64,000 nucleotides of DNA from Sphagnum magellanicum (taxonomy: Eukaryota; Streptophyta; Sphagnopsida; Sphagnales; Sphagnaceae): the NCBI GenBank assembly GCA_021904315.1, contig CM038925.1, positions 11,100,501 through 11,164,500 of the forward strand. Reading direction: 5' to 3'. The position numbers and the translations under genes are program-made. Below the pieces are notes generated by a model, which worked only from the letters and a program-made list of their open reading frames with translations, ran no database searches and was not told the DNA's origin. Position 1 is the stretch's first letter; every line of letters begins with the position of its first letter. Below, piece after piece: positions 1-12,291 of this stretch.

Positions 1-954
1 GGTACAAAGAGAAAAAATGAAAAATCCCTTCCCTAGCCCCTGCCCCTTTCTAAACTCAAAGGAAAGAACTAGGGCCCCTTGATTACACTTGTTGCACCTT
101 CTCATCAGTTGCATGTAATTCGTATTCTAATAATTATTTGTCACCCATTTTTTACATCAACTAATAGCCATTTCCAAGAGCGTGGTCATATTTAACATAG
201 CTTTGTAAAAGAGTAGAAGCTAAATGTCCCAAAAATTTGTAATATATGAGGACAAGAGAATTTTCAAGTGTTGGGTAGTTCTTTGAATTTTTTTAAAACC
301 ACTGGTTTTGGTTCTTTAAATATTTCAAAATCAAATAACCAATGATTCCAATTTTTAAAAATGTTTTGAAAAGCAAAGATTACCAATTTTAGTTACTTCA
401 AAAACCTTAAAGAATCAATGGTCTTCACAAGAAAACAACAAAAAACCAATGGTTCTTTGGTCAATATTTGATGTTATATTGAACCATGATTACATATCAT
501 CCTCAATTCTTTGAATATTTTGGAAACCAATGGGTATGTGGTTATATACCAGAGGTGGTGACCAGTTGGTATCTATCATGGATTTTAAAAACCATGAAAT
601 ACTTGTAGAAACTTATTAGTGTTTTTAAGGTACTTTTGGAGGACACCTTCCATAGTGTGAAAAGTTGATCTAGGTATGTGAAATGCCCTTTCACAAGGGC
701 CATAGAGGCAAGTGCTTCAAAAATCCCACCAACATGTTTTATCTTTTCCTGCAGCACCCCACAAGTCTTTAACAGAAACTTGTTGTGCATAGTGGGAAAA
801 ACCTGACAATGGTTCTATGGCATAGAAAACTCATGTAGGCTGAGCCTTTACAAAAATTCAAAACTCATAGTCCCTTATTTGCACATTAACCCCAATTCCA
901 GAGCTTTACTTTACATGTAAAAACTTGACATTTTCTTTAAGTGTTAGGTGTGTC
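1..954. other. AT-rich spacer, no gene seen
   Basis: No reading frame here resembles a known protein. The stretch around 88-190 is similar to 29430-29530 (shared words such as 'gcaccttctcat' and 'caactaatagcc'), so part of it is probably a dispersed repeat. Confidence 0.5.
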
Positions 955-1206
955 ACCCACACTAAATTCCACTACAATAGTCCCGTGAATTCAAAAAATT
1001 ATAACCAAAATGGCCAACCCAATAGCAGATCCTACAGCTGCCACTGTTAAAACAAATAAAGCAAATAATTGACCCGTCATATTATCCAAATAAATAGAAA
1101 ATACCAAAAAGTTCAAATTGACTACAAGTAACATCCGTGGTAAAATTACCTCCATAACAATGAACATTCCATTTCTTACAAAGCTTTGCTTGAAGCTCAA
1201 TCTCAT
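955..1206 (-). pseudogene. nad4L: Mitochondrial nad4L fragment (NUMT)
   Basis: The minus strand encodes a hydrophobic stretch with the blocks [22 protein letters not shown] and [10 protein letters not shown], which is the core and last membrane helix of NADH dehydrogenase subunit 4L, a membrane subunit of mitochondrial complex I. A frameshift near 990 moves the C-terminal block (GTIVVEF, family GTIAVEF) to another frame. The N-terminal third is missing or unrecognisable, and a stop lies just upstream of the matching part. Its position among AT-rich nuclear spacer and transposons suggests a nuclear copy of mitochondrial DNA, or a reinserted mitochondrial transcript. The residues at several usual C-to-U editing positions already look edited (Leu rather than Ser or Pro). 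The identification rests on remembered family sequence. Confidence 0.72.
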
Positions 1207-3660
1207 AGAGTCCCCATTATTTCAAGAAACTAAAAACTATAATTTTACGTGGTAAAGCCTTCAACAATAGGCCACATTGGGATTTTTTTGCATTTGACTC
1301 CACCTTGTGTAGACGTAGCCCACAGCAAAAGTTGTTACCCACTAGGTGAAGACCAATCATTTTTTCTTTGTATTTTCAGGTCACTCCCCAACTTAATTCT
1401 TATTTATTTTACTTTTCTTGACTTCTAACTTATTGGAACTTCCCAAATTCTAAAGGCCAAGTCCAAATTTTGAAAGTTTCATGAATTTTTTTACTTGTCA
1501 TTTCAAAAACAAGAAAAATTGACCAGACCTTTGTGCAAGGGGAGGTCCCACTGTTCAGGCCTTCCAAATTTTTGACCTCTCTCAGTCTATCGGCCTCAAA
1601 GATCTCAAATCTAAAAGGTAATCTGAGGGAGATATTCAATTTGGAAGGCCCACATAACGAGGAAGGTGTGGGCATTCCCCTATACATAAAGTTCTCCAAA
1701 AAATTGCCTCGTGTATTTCAAAGGAAAAGTACAATCAGTGTGTTAGTAATTGAAGTTGTAAAACTGAATTTCTAGAATTTTAATTATGGCATTTTCTGAA
1801 TTCCATGACATTTGAAGTATGATTTTTTTGCAATGGTTGCATATACAGCCTACATTTTAAAAGTTAATTACAATGAAGTTTCATTTCCCTAGTTTATAAA
1901 TTATTATGGTACCCTTTTTCAACAACCCACATTGCAGCCAAGTTGTGAGTAAGTGATTTAAAATCAAGTAAAAATTCCATTTAAAAAAATTTACAATACT
2001 TCTTTTTTCAAAATTTTCATGTTGCCACAGTGTGAAAATTCACCACAAAAGGATACTGTAATTTGGGGTTTCCTTGTGATCTTCTTTCATGGCAATAACA
2101 TATACAATTTCACTAGGATATTTATTGAAAATTCTAGCCAATACTTTCTATTAATTGAGAATTTATACGTTCATGGGGAGTGAACCACCCAATAACTATA
2201 TATGTCTAAAGCTAGAAAATTGAAAATTTTGGTTAATATTTCATTAGTTGTTGTGCATGCACTAAATAAAGATGATTAAAAATGTCTTGAAAATTCATGT
2301 TTGGTGAAAATATTGAAGTTTTCAAAAGAATCCAAGAACTAAATTATGTGGAGGAAATTTTTAAATACCTTGAAATATGAACATGAATATTTTATATTTC
2401 AAGATGGGATTGATGATTTCATTGTTTGGAAAATTTTCGCAACGTGGCAACCAAAAAACTTTGAAACTTTGGAAATTTTATTGATTTAGTGTAAATTTGA
2501 AGAAAAATGCACAAAAAATGGAAAAATTTGCGAATGTTTCCAGATCACAAAAGTGAAAAAAAAAGTTGCGTGAGACCTTCAAAATGAATTAATCATTGGA
2601 TTCATAAATAGATGTTCAAGTTGCCACCTAATAAATACATAAGGGTAAAGCAATTGCTACTTCCATAGGGTTTGGTCATGACAACATTTGGGTATGCTAA
2701 ACTGGATTTATTAGTTGGTTACATTTTAGGAATTTGCTTGAAAGTTGAGGGATTAGAATCTCAATCTTGGCATTTACTGTCATGCTTTTAAATGTTTATT
2801 TTATTATTTTACTCTTGAAAAACTACATATATGGAATAACATTACATAACTATTTCATGTGGTGCTACAAATTTGTGCATTATTACATTTAGTTGTATTC
2901 CTTGGAATTTATGGTCTACCAATTAACGAAACCAAAGAACTTTGGTTGCTTTCCCAACCAATCAATCTGAAAACTAAAAAACAGTTTTAGAAAGTTCAAT
3001 TAAGATGAGGTCCATTTGTACAACCATTATTGAATAGGCAAACACACATATAATCATTGAGAAGAGACCAACTCCAACCTTTTTTGTTTTTCAATCGGCT
3101 ATGTATAAATTTAAAATGCTAAAATTAATATTTCTTAAGTTTTGAGAAAGTCCAAATTCCACCACAGTTCGCACTAGGCGGGAAAGAAGGATTTGGAGTA
3201 TGTTAAATATATTATTCTTGTCATTAAACAATTGTAATTGCAAGAGATTTTCATAGGAAAATATGCAACATTAATTTGATAATTTCATCATCCACATTAT
3301 TACATGTATTATTATGTGGCACATGGATAGTGGGTTCTTTTGAATGCCATCTGCCGATGAGAATATCTCTATTAATCAAATTGAATTAAAGATGTAGCCG
3401 CCATAAGTTACATTATGTGATCCTAAAATTATTCCATAACTTCAAAAATGGGAATGTGCCAAAAATTATGTAGTTATTTCGTAAATCTTTAATCGCTAAG
3501 GGAGCGTTCGATGTTGTTGTGCAACACAATATAACATCCCTCAAATCATTCTTTTAAAATTCACTTGTTCCTGAGTGTCATCCAATAGTTTGTCCCATAT
3601 GTAAACAAACCTCTTTCATTTCTTGCATTTTAATTTCAGCAAGCAAGTATCTCCATAAGC
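1207..3660. other. AT-rich spacer, no gene seen
   Basis: There are only short, low-complexity reading frames. The opposed frames around 1430-1775 carry no recognisable motif and are treated as chance. No tandem repeat or RNA gene was recognised. Confidence 0.45.
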
Positions 3661-3712
3661 TTCCTACACTTCCTGCACTTTTAGTGTCACGGTTACCCAA
3701 GAAGCTGCTAAC

Positions 3713-3943
3713 ATGTTGCAATCACGCACTGAGATAGAAAACTTCATTGTGACGGACCACTCACCCTTGCCACCTCTAAGTGGAGATTTCACCGAATCTC
3801 TTAACGAGGATTCCTCTGCAACTAAGTATTTACCAAACATGGAGGAGTTGGAGGAGATCAGTTCGAATTCATCACCTTGCAGAAACTTTGAAAAGTGCAT
3901 CACGGTGACACAAGTTTGTCCCAAGCCCGCGATAGTTGGCTGA
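3713..3943 (+). CDS. Possible 5' exon upstream of the transposase-like gene
   Basis: This is a 76-codon frame with an ATG start, rich in Ser, Glu and Asn, with an acidic middle (EELEEISSNSS). It lies about 400 bp upstream of the transposase-like exon that starts at 4357, immediately after an acceptor-like 'ttgcag'. It could be an upstream exon or 5' leader of that gene. No homology is recognised and the frame ends in its own stop, so it may be chance. Confidence 0.22.
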   Translation: MLQSRTEIENFIVTDHSPLPPLSGDFTESLNEDSSATKYLPNMEELEEISSNSSPCRNFEKCITVTQVCPKPAIVG

Positions 3944-4356
3944 GTTGCACATACCAGTGCAGTAACAACTAGTGTTACAAAGCCTACAGGTTATCATGTG
4001 CCTTAACTCCTCAAGACTCGTATAAAAAATTTGGTGTATGTCTTTGTTTAATGTTCTATCTCTGCTCTAGACTACATGTTGTAATCATAGTATTTTACAA
4101 GATTTTTTTTAATGAACATCTAGAATAGTTAAGGTCCATAGATATGCAAAGTTATCCACTAACATTAGATGTGGAATTGATATAAAATATTCTAGAAATT
4201 GTTGTATGTTGCAAAGTTGTAATGGTTCCATCATTTAATAAGCAACTTCCAAAAATATCTATCAATGATGTAATTAGTGCAGGAAGACCAGTAGTTTAGC
4301 GCACAAAAGTTGTAATGAATCAAACATTTTGATTTAAATTTGCTTGAATTTTGCAG

Positions 4357-6037
4357 ATGGCCACAACTCAGCCACAATCAATGGAATCTCCAACGTATGT
4401 AGGGCCACCTCAGTTCAAGGCAAATCAATACATGTTTACAACAAAAGGTAGCTCCAGCCGAGGTCTTCCACACCCAGGGTATACACCATAGTTTTCACAA
4501 GCTCGAGATGCATATCACCAAGTCCCATTAGAATTTGCCCCTTCCGTGCAGACCACGACTGCCCCTACAACTGCTACTCCAGATCCAGTTTCAAAGAAAA
4601 AATTAGAAGCAATACGAAAGAGAGAAAATAGACGTTTGCATGAACAATACCACAAGGAGGTGAAGGAGTCCTTGGCCGAAAATTGGGACATTTGTGTTCA
4701 TATTCCAACTGATGCAACAGGCAACATAATTGGATTGAAGGCGAAATGGCAAAATGTTTTGAAGGACATTGCGTATCGGATATTAGACCTCAGAATCCGA
4801 CATTGGGATCGACATCCACAAGAAAAAAAGGATGAAATCTACAGACAAGTTGAGGCACATTTCATATACAAACCTCCACTACAAGATGGCTACACCAAAA
4901 AATACTTGAGAGATCACCTAACTTCAGCTCGAAGGAAATGGAAAGAGCATTGGCTCATGCATGGTGATTCAAATCGTCATCCCAATTGCCCACCCAAGTC
5001 TAGCCGAAAATGATTCAATATTGGAAAAGCCCAGACGGCATTGCTGAAAACGCACAAATGAAAGAGAACCGATCCAAGGTACGCAACCTGAGCACTTGTG
5101 GGCGGTGGGCATTGGGTCAATGGATTCATCTTAAGGTGCGTAGTGGTTTTTCATGAAAGTCTCTTGCTCTCCAAGTTAATAAGCTTACTAACAAGAAATT
5201 AACAAATTTATATCAAGTTTTCAAATGCATTTTGGTGCATGCAGGCCGTTGTTGCGAAAGGTGTTGTAACTGATAATAATACACAAATTGTTCATGAGGA
5301 TGCAACTACTATACAACCCAATGCAACAACAATGGTACCTTTCAATTCCACTTAATGTCATTTTTGATACTATATAGTTTTGATCTATAATATTTGATGA
5401 AAAGAATTATGCAGTTTTTTTTATTTGGAATTTTGTAATTTATACACATAGGACCCTTGTTTTATAGCGGTGTCAAGATTTGGGTTGTTATGTACAGACC
5501 AACGTCTCACAAGCCAACACAACTAACTCATTGGGGAATGTTTCGCAACCAGAAGCGAATTGGCAAAAAGGGTTGGAAAGTCAAGTCTCACATTTGAGTG
5601 GCAAATTAAGTGCACTGTGCTCAAAGATGAAAGAATTGCATCAGCTCTTATTCGTTGATGACAAAGACGGTAAACGCCCCAATTTCAAACATGACCGTCT
5701 TGGACTAGGTGTGAAAGACACCTCTGTAGTTACAAAAATTGCACAAATGTACGTTCCTGAGTTACAAACTTCCACCCCTAATACAGTTGAAAAAATGGTT
5801 GCTCCACTTGAAGAGACTACATCTCAAGAGCCCATGAAGACATCGGAACCATTTGGTTCGTCGTTGTCTGGTCAATTTGTCAATGGTTCTCCAAAGCCAA
5901 CCTCACAAGGTGAAGTTCAAACTTTAGATGTCATGCAAATGTCAGAAGGTGATGGCCCTGTGCGCAAAAAACGTTGTGCTACTATTGTTCCACAAGTGAG
6001 AAGTCCTACTATGAGTCGTAATACTCGGGCATGTTGA
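4357..6037 (+). pseudogene. Plant transposase-like gene (Ptta/En/Spm type), broken
   Basis: Three exons can be joined. Exon 1 is 4357-5135, starting at an ATG just after 'ttgcag' and ending at AAG|GTGCGT. Exon 2 is 5245-5334 (30 codons, in phase) and exon 3 is 5498-6037. Exon 1 encodes a basic region (KKKLEAIRKREN), a middle with Trp and charged residues, and the block RRKWKEHW with HPNCP, resembling the plant Ptta/En/Spm transposase domain that accompanies CACTA elements. Exon 3 is Ser/Thr-rich with a heptad-like stretch (LSGKLSALCSKMKELHQLL), possibly a coiled coil. It has three lesions: TAG at 4489-4491 where CAG fits, a one-base loss near 4998, and TAG at 5001-5003 where TGG fits. After that point the frame KMIQYWKSPDG continues well to the splice donor. 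The family assignment is tentative, but the gene structure is well supported by splice sites and phase. Confidence 0.6.
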
Positions 6038-7180
6038 GAATTGACCCCACTACGAAAATCTAAACGGGTTCAGAAGCAACTAAGTTGAAGTCCTCCATGA
6101 CGATGTTGGGCTGGATTTCCAAGGGACGTTTGAAGTGTTCATAGTTCAGAAGTTGAATTCATGAGATGCAACACTTGTTGAATGGTATAAATGATGTTCA
6201 AGAAGATGCTATATAAAGGTATAGTTCACTATAGTATTTGTAGATGAAGGTAGGTAATTATAGGCTTTCAAGATAGTATGATACAAGAAACTTCATTTAA
6301 CTTAAATAGTTCAATGTTGCTCTAACCTTTTTTTGTGTCATGTCCAAGCTTGGAGATTTTTGGCTCTGATTTCGTGTTTAATATACATGCATATATAGCA
6401 TTTTTGTATACCTGCTGAATGCAAATTTGTAGATTATTTCTATGGTGGATTGCAAATTTGATGATGAGTAAGCATATTGTGAGCTATAACCAATAACCAT
6501 AGTATTATTTTCTTTCAATTCCTTCTGCAAAATGTGTGGAAATAAGTCATGTTCAGGGTAGAGTGGTGTCAAATTTTAATCACATGCAGACCTGTTGATC
6601 TGCTCAACTAGTAGCATGATGCAGATGATGACAACAATAGTCCACTTCCATCATTGCTGGATTTATTCACATTGCACACATCTTTGTCAGATAAAGCAAT
6701 GGCAGATGTAACAGATGTGGTGGACGGTGCATCCATGGCAGAAGAATGTCCCACAACCCGAACACCGCCATCACCACCACTACTGTTTTTCAACCAAAAT
6801 TTGGCAGCTGATAATGTGGTAAAAGCAAGGACCTTTTTTTTTGTTTTATGTCTATGATTCTTGGGCACTTCATGCAAATGGAAAGTCTTGAAGTAGAAGA
6901 TGATCAAAGAGCAGCAAATGGTGGCATCAAGCAAATGGTGCATCAAGTGCATGCAAAATCATGTAGGGTTTCAACAGTATTCATGAGTTTGTGTTGCTCC
7001 TGTAATTCTCAAATATTGTAGTGGCATTTAGGAGTCAATATTGCCCTTGTGATTCTTCTAAGATTGCAGTGGTATTCAGGAGTTTGTGTTGTTCCTATGG
7101 TTCAGGAAAGACTCATATAGAACAGCAAGGGAATCACAGAGATGCCACAAAACTTGATCTTAGTACAAGGACACCGGTAT
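6038..7180. other. Spacer with one possible exon
   Basis: Between 6610 and 6840 the plus strand has an open stretch rich in Asp, Ala, Pro and Thr (about 75 codons) with exon-like composition but no recognisable motif. The rest shows short noncoding AT-rich sequence. Around 7000-7110 two similar segments ('tttcaacagtattcatgagtttgtg' type) suggest a small local duplication. Confidence 0.3.
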
Positions 7181-7530
7181 ATCTTTACAGAAGCAGAGTA
7201 CAGTTGAAGGAGCTGCCATTGATGTTTTTCTGAGTAAAATTGGGATTGTCATCAGGACAGAGATCACAGAACAACCCAAAGTCCTGATAGGTTTTCAATG
7301 GGTGCAGGGAATGGACCTTTCTAGACTTGATGTCTTCATCTTCTGATGTGGAGTGACGGCCCCAGTCCCCATCTCTAGCATTGAAACTTCCCAAATGATC
7401 ACTCTTGCAAGTGCCCCTGCAACAAGGTGATGACAAATAAATTTGCAGCTGATTTCATGACCAAAATCTGCCCTGAACTGAGATTCTAGAAGTAAGCCAG
7501 GTGCTATTACCAGATTAAGGGAATTTGAGC

Positions 7531-8890
7531 TCACTTGTGAATTTGGTGCTGGAGGCCTTCAAGCTTGGTGATAACCTCCTGATGTTGTTGCCGTTCATCC
7601 TGCAATTGTACTTCCAATGCAGCCACCTTGTCATGCAAATGGTTTATCTCTCCACTTACTGCCTGTAAGTCCGACACCAGTCTTGGATTAGCTGACGACA
7701 GAACCATCAACTCTTCCTCCAACAGTTCATCCTCCTTCAAACCTTCAGAGCCTTGTGTTATATCATCCTGCCAAAATGTCACACATATTGGAACCAAACA
7801 CCAATGCATTGTAAAAGGTCCCACCCATTCAGATGTAGTTCCTGACAATACTTAAGTTGCAGAGAACAAGTCCATGAAAGTGATACCACATTGTAATATA
7901 AACACTGGCCACTCATTAGTCTAAAATTGCATTAAGTTTCAGATCATTTCAGCTGAGAATGTGAGCATAGTGTTGGCTGAATTAGGAGCAAGCTTTGGTG
8001 GTCTATTGTGCACAGTGCATGCCAAATTGAAAAGCAATTTAAGAGTAATTACCTGGAGCCTGTCCTGCTCAGAAAAACTTGTCTCTTCTTGTGCCTTCAA
8101 GTGGTCGTCATTGTCAGATTTTTCAGTTTTGAAATTCCCCACCTCTGCATTGGCTCCCACTGATTGATTCAGAGTTGTTGGAAACTCCTCTTCCAGTAAT
8201 GTTTCCCTTGCCTCAAGCTCTTTATTTGGTGGCAATGCCATGCAACTTAATCCATCCAAGTTCATTTTGGCTGATGCAGCATGTTCAGCAAGTTTGAATC
8301 ACATTCTGTGCCCCGATTTGGGATTTTAAATGGCTTGAGAAGCATGATTCCTTCCTCGTCTGCGGACTCTTCTTCATCCCATTCAGATCGACCAGAGTCA
8401 GAGATTTCGTCCAATTCAGATTCATAAGAGACGACAACGGACTCATCTTCTGCATCGGCTTCAGAGAGATCGTCGCCATTCTCATGATCATCCCCTTCTG
8501 CCTGCGCCTCCTCCAAAGACGCGGGGGCGCCATTGTCAAGGGTGGGAACACCAAGGATCTTCTGCTCTCCTGTAAGTGGATTCACGACCAAGACGTCCTC
8601 GGAAGAGTGTCCGTCCTCAGTGTAGAACAGTAACCCGCCGGCAGACGCGACGGGAAGCGTCACAGAACGTTTGCTTGTGGACTCCGGAACGTGACGGAAT
8701 CCCACCCACTTCATGGTGCGGAAACAGAACCCGAAGCTCCAGCATGCCCCCGCATCATCCACAAGTGTGTAGAAAGGACAATACTCCTCTGATGGTTTCG
8801 GGTGAGGAAGTAGAGAGGACAGTACTCCTCTGATGGTTCCGGGCGAGTAAGCAGCTGCTGGAAACGTTCCAGACGCAGTCTCCTAGTCCA
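7531..8890 (-). pseudogene. F-box/kelch-like C-terminal region fused to acidic and coiled-coil exons
   Basis: Reading on the minus strand, 8800-8262 encodes CWSFGFCFRTMKWVGF, then LPVASAGGLLFY, then VVNPLTGE. This pattern is typical of the region after the F-box in plant F-box/kelch-type proteins, which recruit substrates to SCF ubiquitin ligases. It continues into a very acidic segment (many Asp and Glu). Near 8270 the frame shifts by one into KMNLDGLSCMALPP and on to a donor (CAG|GTAATT) at about 8052. A further exon starts after 'ttggcag' near 7770 and encodes a coiled coil (HDKVAALEVQLQDERQQHQ) ending at the stop at 7531. A 41 bp tandem duplication at 8781-8862 breaks the upstream frame. 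The F-box domain itself is not seen. It may be a truncated gene or a chimera of captured fragments. Confidence 0.5.
8781..8862. repeat. 41 bp tandem duplication
   Basis: The segment starting 'tactcctctgatggtt' at about 8782 recurs 41 bases later at about 8823, with several mismatches. Since 41 is not a multiple of three, it disrupts the minus-strand F-box-like frame just upstream of its conserved part. Confidence 0.8.
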
Positions 8891-9009
8891 GTCTAGGCTG
8901 GAGCTTTAGATTGCCAAGAAGGACGATATAGTGATCCCACGAGTAAACATAAATCCATCCAGGTTCACTTCCTCACTACACATGTAGCAAAGGATTGTCA
9001 GCTAAACAA

Positions 9010-9327
9010 TCAAGGCAGCCCAGCTGATGAAATTTTCGGCATTGCGCAGCTGGAGGCCGTTGGATTTGAGCAGCTTTCGTGGTGGCATAGAGTCATGATC
9101 ATCCTCCCCATCAGAAGAAGAAGCGGATCCGTTCCCATGGGTGGTGCGGTGACGCAGGTGATCCGCATTGTTGTTTCCGTTGGAAGAACCAGAGCAGGAG
9201 TTGTTCTAGATGGAAGTTCCTCAAGGAAGGTAGTCATTTCAAGCAGCAAGTGAACAACTTCAATAGAAGTTCTGGACTCTTCATAGACTTTGTCCAGTAA
9301 GGTGGGCATTGCAGTTATAGCTTGCAC
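9010..9327 (-). pseudogene. Unidentified exon remnant with a frame change
   Basis: On the minus strand, one frame gives a helical, Leu/Glu-rich segment (LLDKVYEESRTSIEVVHLLL, then TTFLEELPSR). The neighbouring frame then gives a Ser/Asn/Asp-rich linker followed by PPRKLLKSNGLQLRNAENF and a stop near 9000. The change of composition between frames suggests a frameshift or an intron around 9190. No family is recognised. It lies 100-200 bp upstream of the F-box-like remnant on the same strand and could be an earlier exon or a separate captured fragment. Confidence 0.3.
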
Positions 9328-9339
9328 ACATCATGAGTG

Positions 9340-10389
9340 CAACGCAGCTCTGTAGTGGCTCCTGCCGAGCTCAAGAGGGTGGTGACTTGTCATCAGTCAT
9401 CTAACAAAAGAAATTATGAAGCTGCCCTCAAAGGAGTTGAATCTCTCTCTGTCGAGGTAGAGCAAAGGCAATAATTTGGGGCGTTTTTTTGGTTGAAGTG
9501 GCCCTTGTTCCATGTATCCTTCCCTTAGCCTTTGTGCGATTACCCCATGTTTTCAGCAAATTGTAAGGCTCCCTGTCTGGTGGACAGTCCAGATGGGGAT
9601 TTGGATGATATGTAAGTCAATGCTTTTTGTGTTCTATTCTAGCACATAACCTTTTTTCCTTCCTCAGATAAGCCTTTTACCTAGTCGCATTTTTGGTTTG
9701 GTATTGCTGTTAAAGTCTGCAATACAAATTGTCCATGAGACTTGGTGGGGTAATCTATCTGCTCATGGAGTCAATCCGGGTTACTTGTTTGATAGCATTT
9801 CCACAGTTAGCTTTTCAAACTGGGAATGAGGATCTAGAGTAAGGTCCTAGATGTCATAAGGTTGTTATTGAATGGCAAAGTTTTTGCATGAATTTGGTAC
9901 TAGAAGTTCTTTGTTTTGTAATCTGTGAGAGAAGCTTTGGAATTGTGTTCCACATTACATCAGACCCTTGGTGATAATAAAACGATTGAATGTCAGATAC
10001 CAGCTTCCATGATTTGAGACTCCTATGTACGGCAAATCTGACATTGTGATATTCTGTTGAATAACTGTGTTGCACATTTACTGTGATCAAAGCAACTGTT
10101 TAATTTGTAGAGTGTACAAGCTCTGAAATTTTTTTTGGTTGAAATGTGAGTTTCTGAACACATGGCATAGGGTTTGTATCATAGGCCTCCTATTCCAAAT
10201 CTTGTTGCGCATTGGGTATAAGTGGGTCCTAGTCTTTGTGTCATATATCTAGGTGCAAAGTGAGGCAAGACTTTAGGACTTCAGGGCCTTTGACAATTAG
10301 GGCAAACATTGATTTGTACTAGTTCACAGGCTCTTGCTCTCTGAGCATTGGTTTAGGAAATTTCCTAACCCACATGCTTGTTTTGCAAG
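9340..10389. other. Spacer upstream of the kinase pseudogene
   Basis: No frame matches a known protein. The N-terminal exons of the casein kinase 1 gene (glycine loop and beta sheet) would be expected here but could not be recognised. Confidence 0.35.
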
Positions 10390-12291
10390 AGAGCATTAAG
10401 ACAAAGCACCTGCAGTTGCTCTATGAGTCCAAGCTATCCATGATCCTTCAAAGAGGAAGTGAGTGAGCATCCCATGTTGTTCAAATGAGCTATGGCTGGT
10501 CTTGATTGTCTGTCTTTATAATATTGTATGTGATGATACCTTTTGAATGCAAGCAACATCATAATTGAGCCTTCCTGTTGATTCTGGAAATGAGACAAAA
10601 GTCTGGACACAAGTGCTTGTGTCTTTGTTTGCCCTAAATTTTAAGTTGAAAACGTACAGTTTAGTATTAGGAAAGATTATGGTTGATACTTTGTCAGTAA
10701 AACTCACAATGTTATGACTGCACTCATCTTGTTATGTATGTTTTGATTTGGTTGGAACTGATGCAATGGTTAGCTTTATAGTATTATTTTAGGATTTTAT
10801 CTGAAATTGTATAGATATTCTGTGACTATACCAAGAAAGATGGTCTTGACTGTCCTGTTGTGGTGATGCTCCAACAGGGATATTCCAAACATCAGCTGGT
10901 TTGGGATAGAGGGGGACTACAATGTTTTGGTTCTTGATTTGTTGGGGTGAAGTCTTGAAGATCTGTTCAACTTTTGCAATCAGACATTATCCTTGAAAAC
11001 TATGTTCATGTTGGCAGACCAGCTAGCAGGTTACTTGCAGCAAGTTTGTTTGCAGCAGTTTCTTTACTTCTATCTCAATCCTGTGATGATTAGTTCCTTT
11101 ATAAATTTTTGGTGGCCTTGTCCTAAAATTGTTTGGCATTTCCTTGGGTCTGCATCAAGTTGCAACTTTCCTTTGTTGAAATTTTATGCCAATGCTTGTA
11201 GAGAAATTTGAGGGTTAAATTTTAGCATCTGAACTGGCAAAATAGTAGGCCTAAAGTGCTATTTCCCTTGCAGATCAATAGGGTGGAGTATGTTCACTCA
11301 AAAAAATTCCTTCACTAAGATATCAAACCTGATAACTTCCTGATGGGGCTTGGGAGGTGAGCAAATCAGGTTGCACTCGCTGAAGTATCAAATAAAGCAT
11401 AGTCCATCGGTTATATTCAGTCTTATATTTTGAGTTGGTATTAGAATGGGTGTCTGGGCAGCTGAATGGGTGCACTCCTGTTAGTTGCTGAGAACTGGTT
11501 TTTTTGCAGGTTTATGTCATTGATTTTGGTCTTGCCAAAAAGCATGGTGATCCAACAACACATCAACACATACCTTACAAGTTAGGGTTATTTCAGGGTT
11601 AATTGCAAATTGCTATTTGGTAGAACTTGTCTGATGACCTCACTGATGATATAGGCAGCTTTTGCCTATGGAATTTACTACATGTGTGTGTTCACATTAT
11701 GTTCATTGACATGTAACATTTCTCGTTGAACTTTAGCCTGGGCAATACTTATTTCTATTCCTAGTGTGTTAGTTAAAATTAATTTAGTTGCATGTTTCCA
11801 AGGAGAACAAGAACTTAACAGGAACCATCCGCTATGCCAGCATCAATACATAGCTTGGGATTGGTCAGTTGGAACCATGTTGAACTTGTTCAAAATGTTC
11901 TTTTTTTCTAGCTGAATAATAGTCTTCTTTGAGGAACTTGTTGTATGATTGAGAATGACGTTCTCTGTGACAAGTTTCACCTCAATTTATCCATAATGGA
12001 TGCTTGTATGTTTCTCAGAATAGAGCAGAAAGGATGACTTGGAGTCTCTGGGCTATGTGCTCATGTACTACTTGCGGGGCAGGTTAGTGTGTTCCAAGTT
12101 TTTTTCTTCTAATTTCATCTAAGATGTTGATTTTATTGCAATGATAGATGTTTTCTTTGAAACACTTTTACTGTTGTTGGTTGTGCCAGTCTATCCTGGC
12201 AAAGGTTAAAAAGGCAGGGACTGAAAAGCAGAAATACGAGAAAATCAGTGAGAAGAAAATGCCAACTCCAATTGAGGCACTGAAGTGGTTG
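10390..12291 (+). pseudogene. CKL: Casein kinase 1-like Ser/Thr kinase, intron-containing pseudogene
   Basis: At least seven exon pieces follow the casein kinase 1 catalytic domain in order. They are 10390-10450 (SIKTKHLQLLYESKL), 10878-11033 (GIEGDYNVLVLDLLG, then SLEDLFNFCN), and 11274-11369 (VEYVHSKKFLH, then DIKPDNFLMGLG). Next come 11510-11581 ([19 protein letters not shown]), 11803-11870 (ENKNLTGTIRYAS), 12019-12082 (KDDLESLGYVLMYYLRG) and 12190-12291 (EKQKYEKISEKKM). The activation segment DFG is present. The Arg of the catalytic HRD motif is a stop (CAC TAA GAT), and further stops follow LLG, LGR and SINT, with frameshifts near 12030 and 12205. Introns are kept with recognisable acceptors (for example 'cttgcag' before 11274), so this is a decayed gene copy, not a retrocopy. 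The glycine-loop exons and the C-terminal tail were not found. Confidence 0.9.

Noticed and set aside
10390..12291. Casein kinase 1 as a functional gene
   Set aside because: There are stops in the HRD motif and other exons, two frame changes, and no N-lobe exons.
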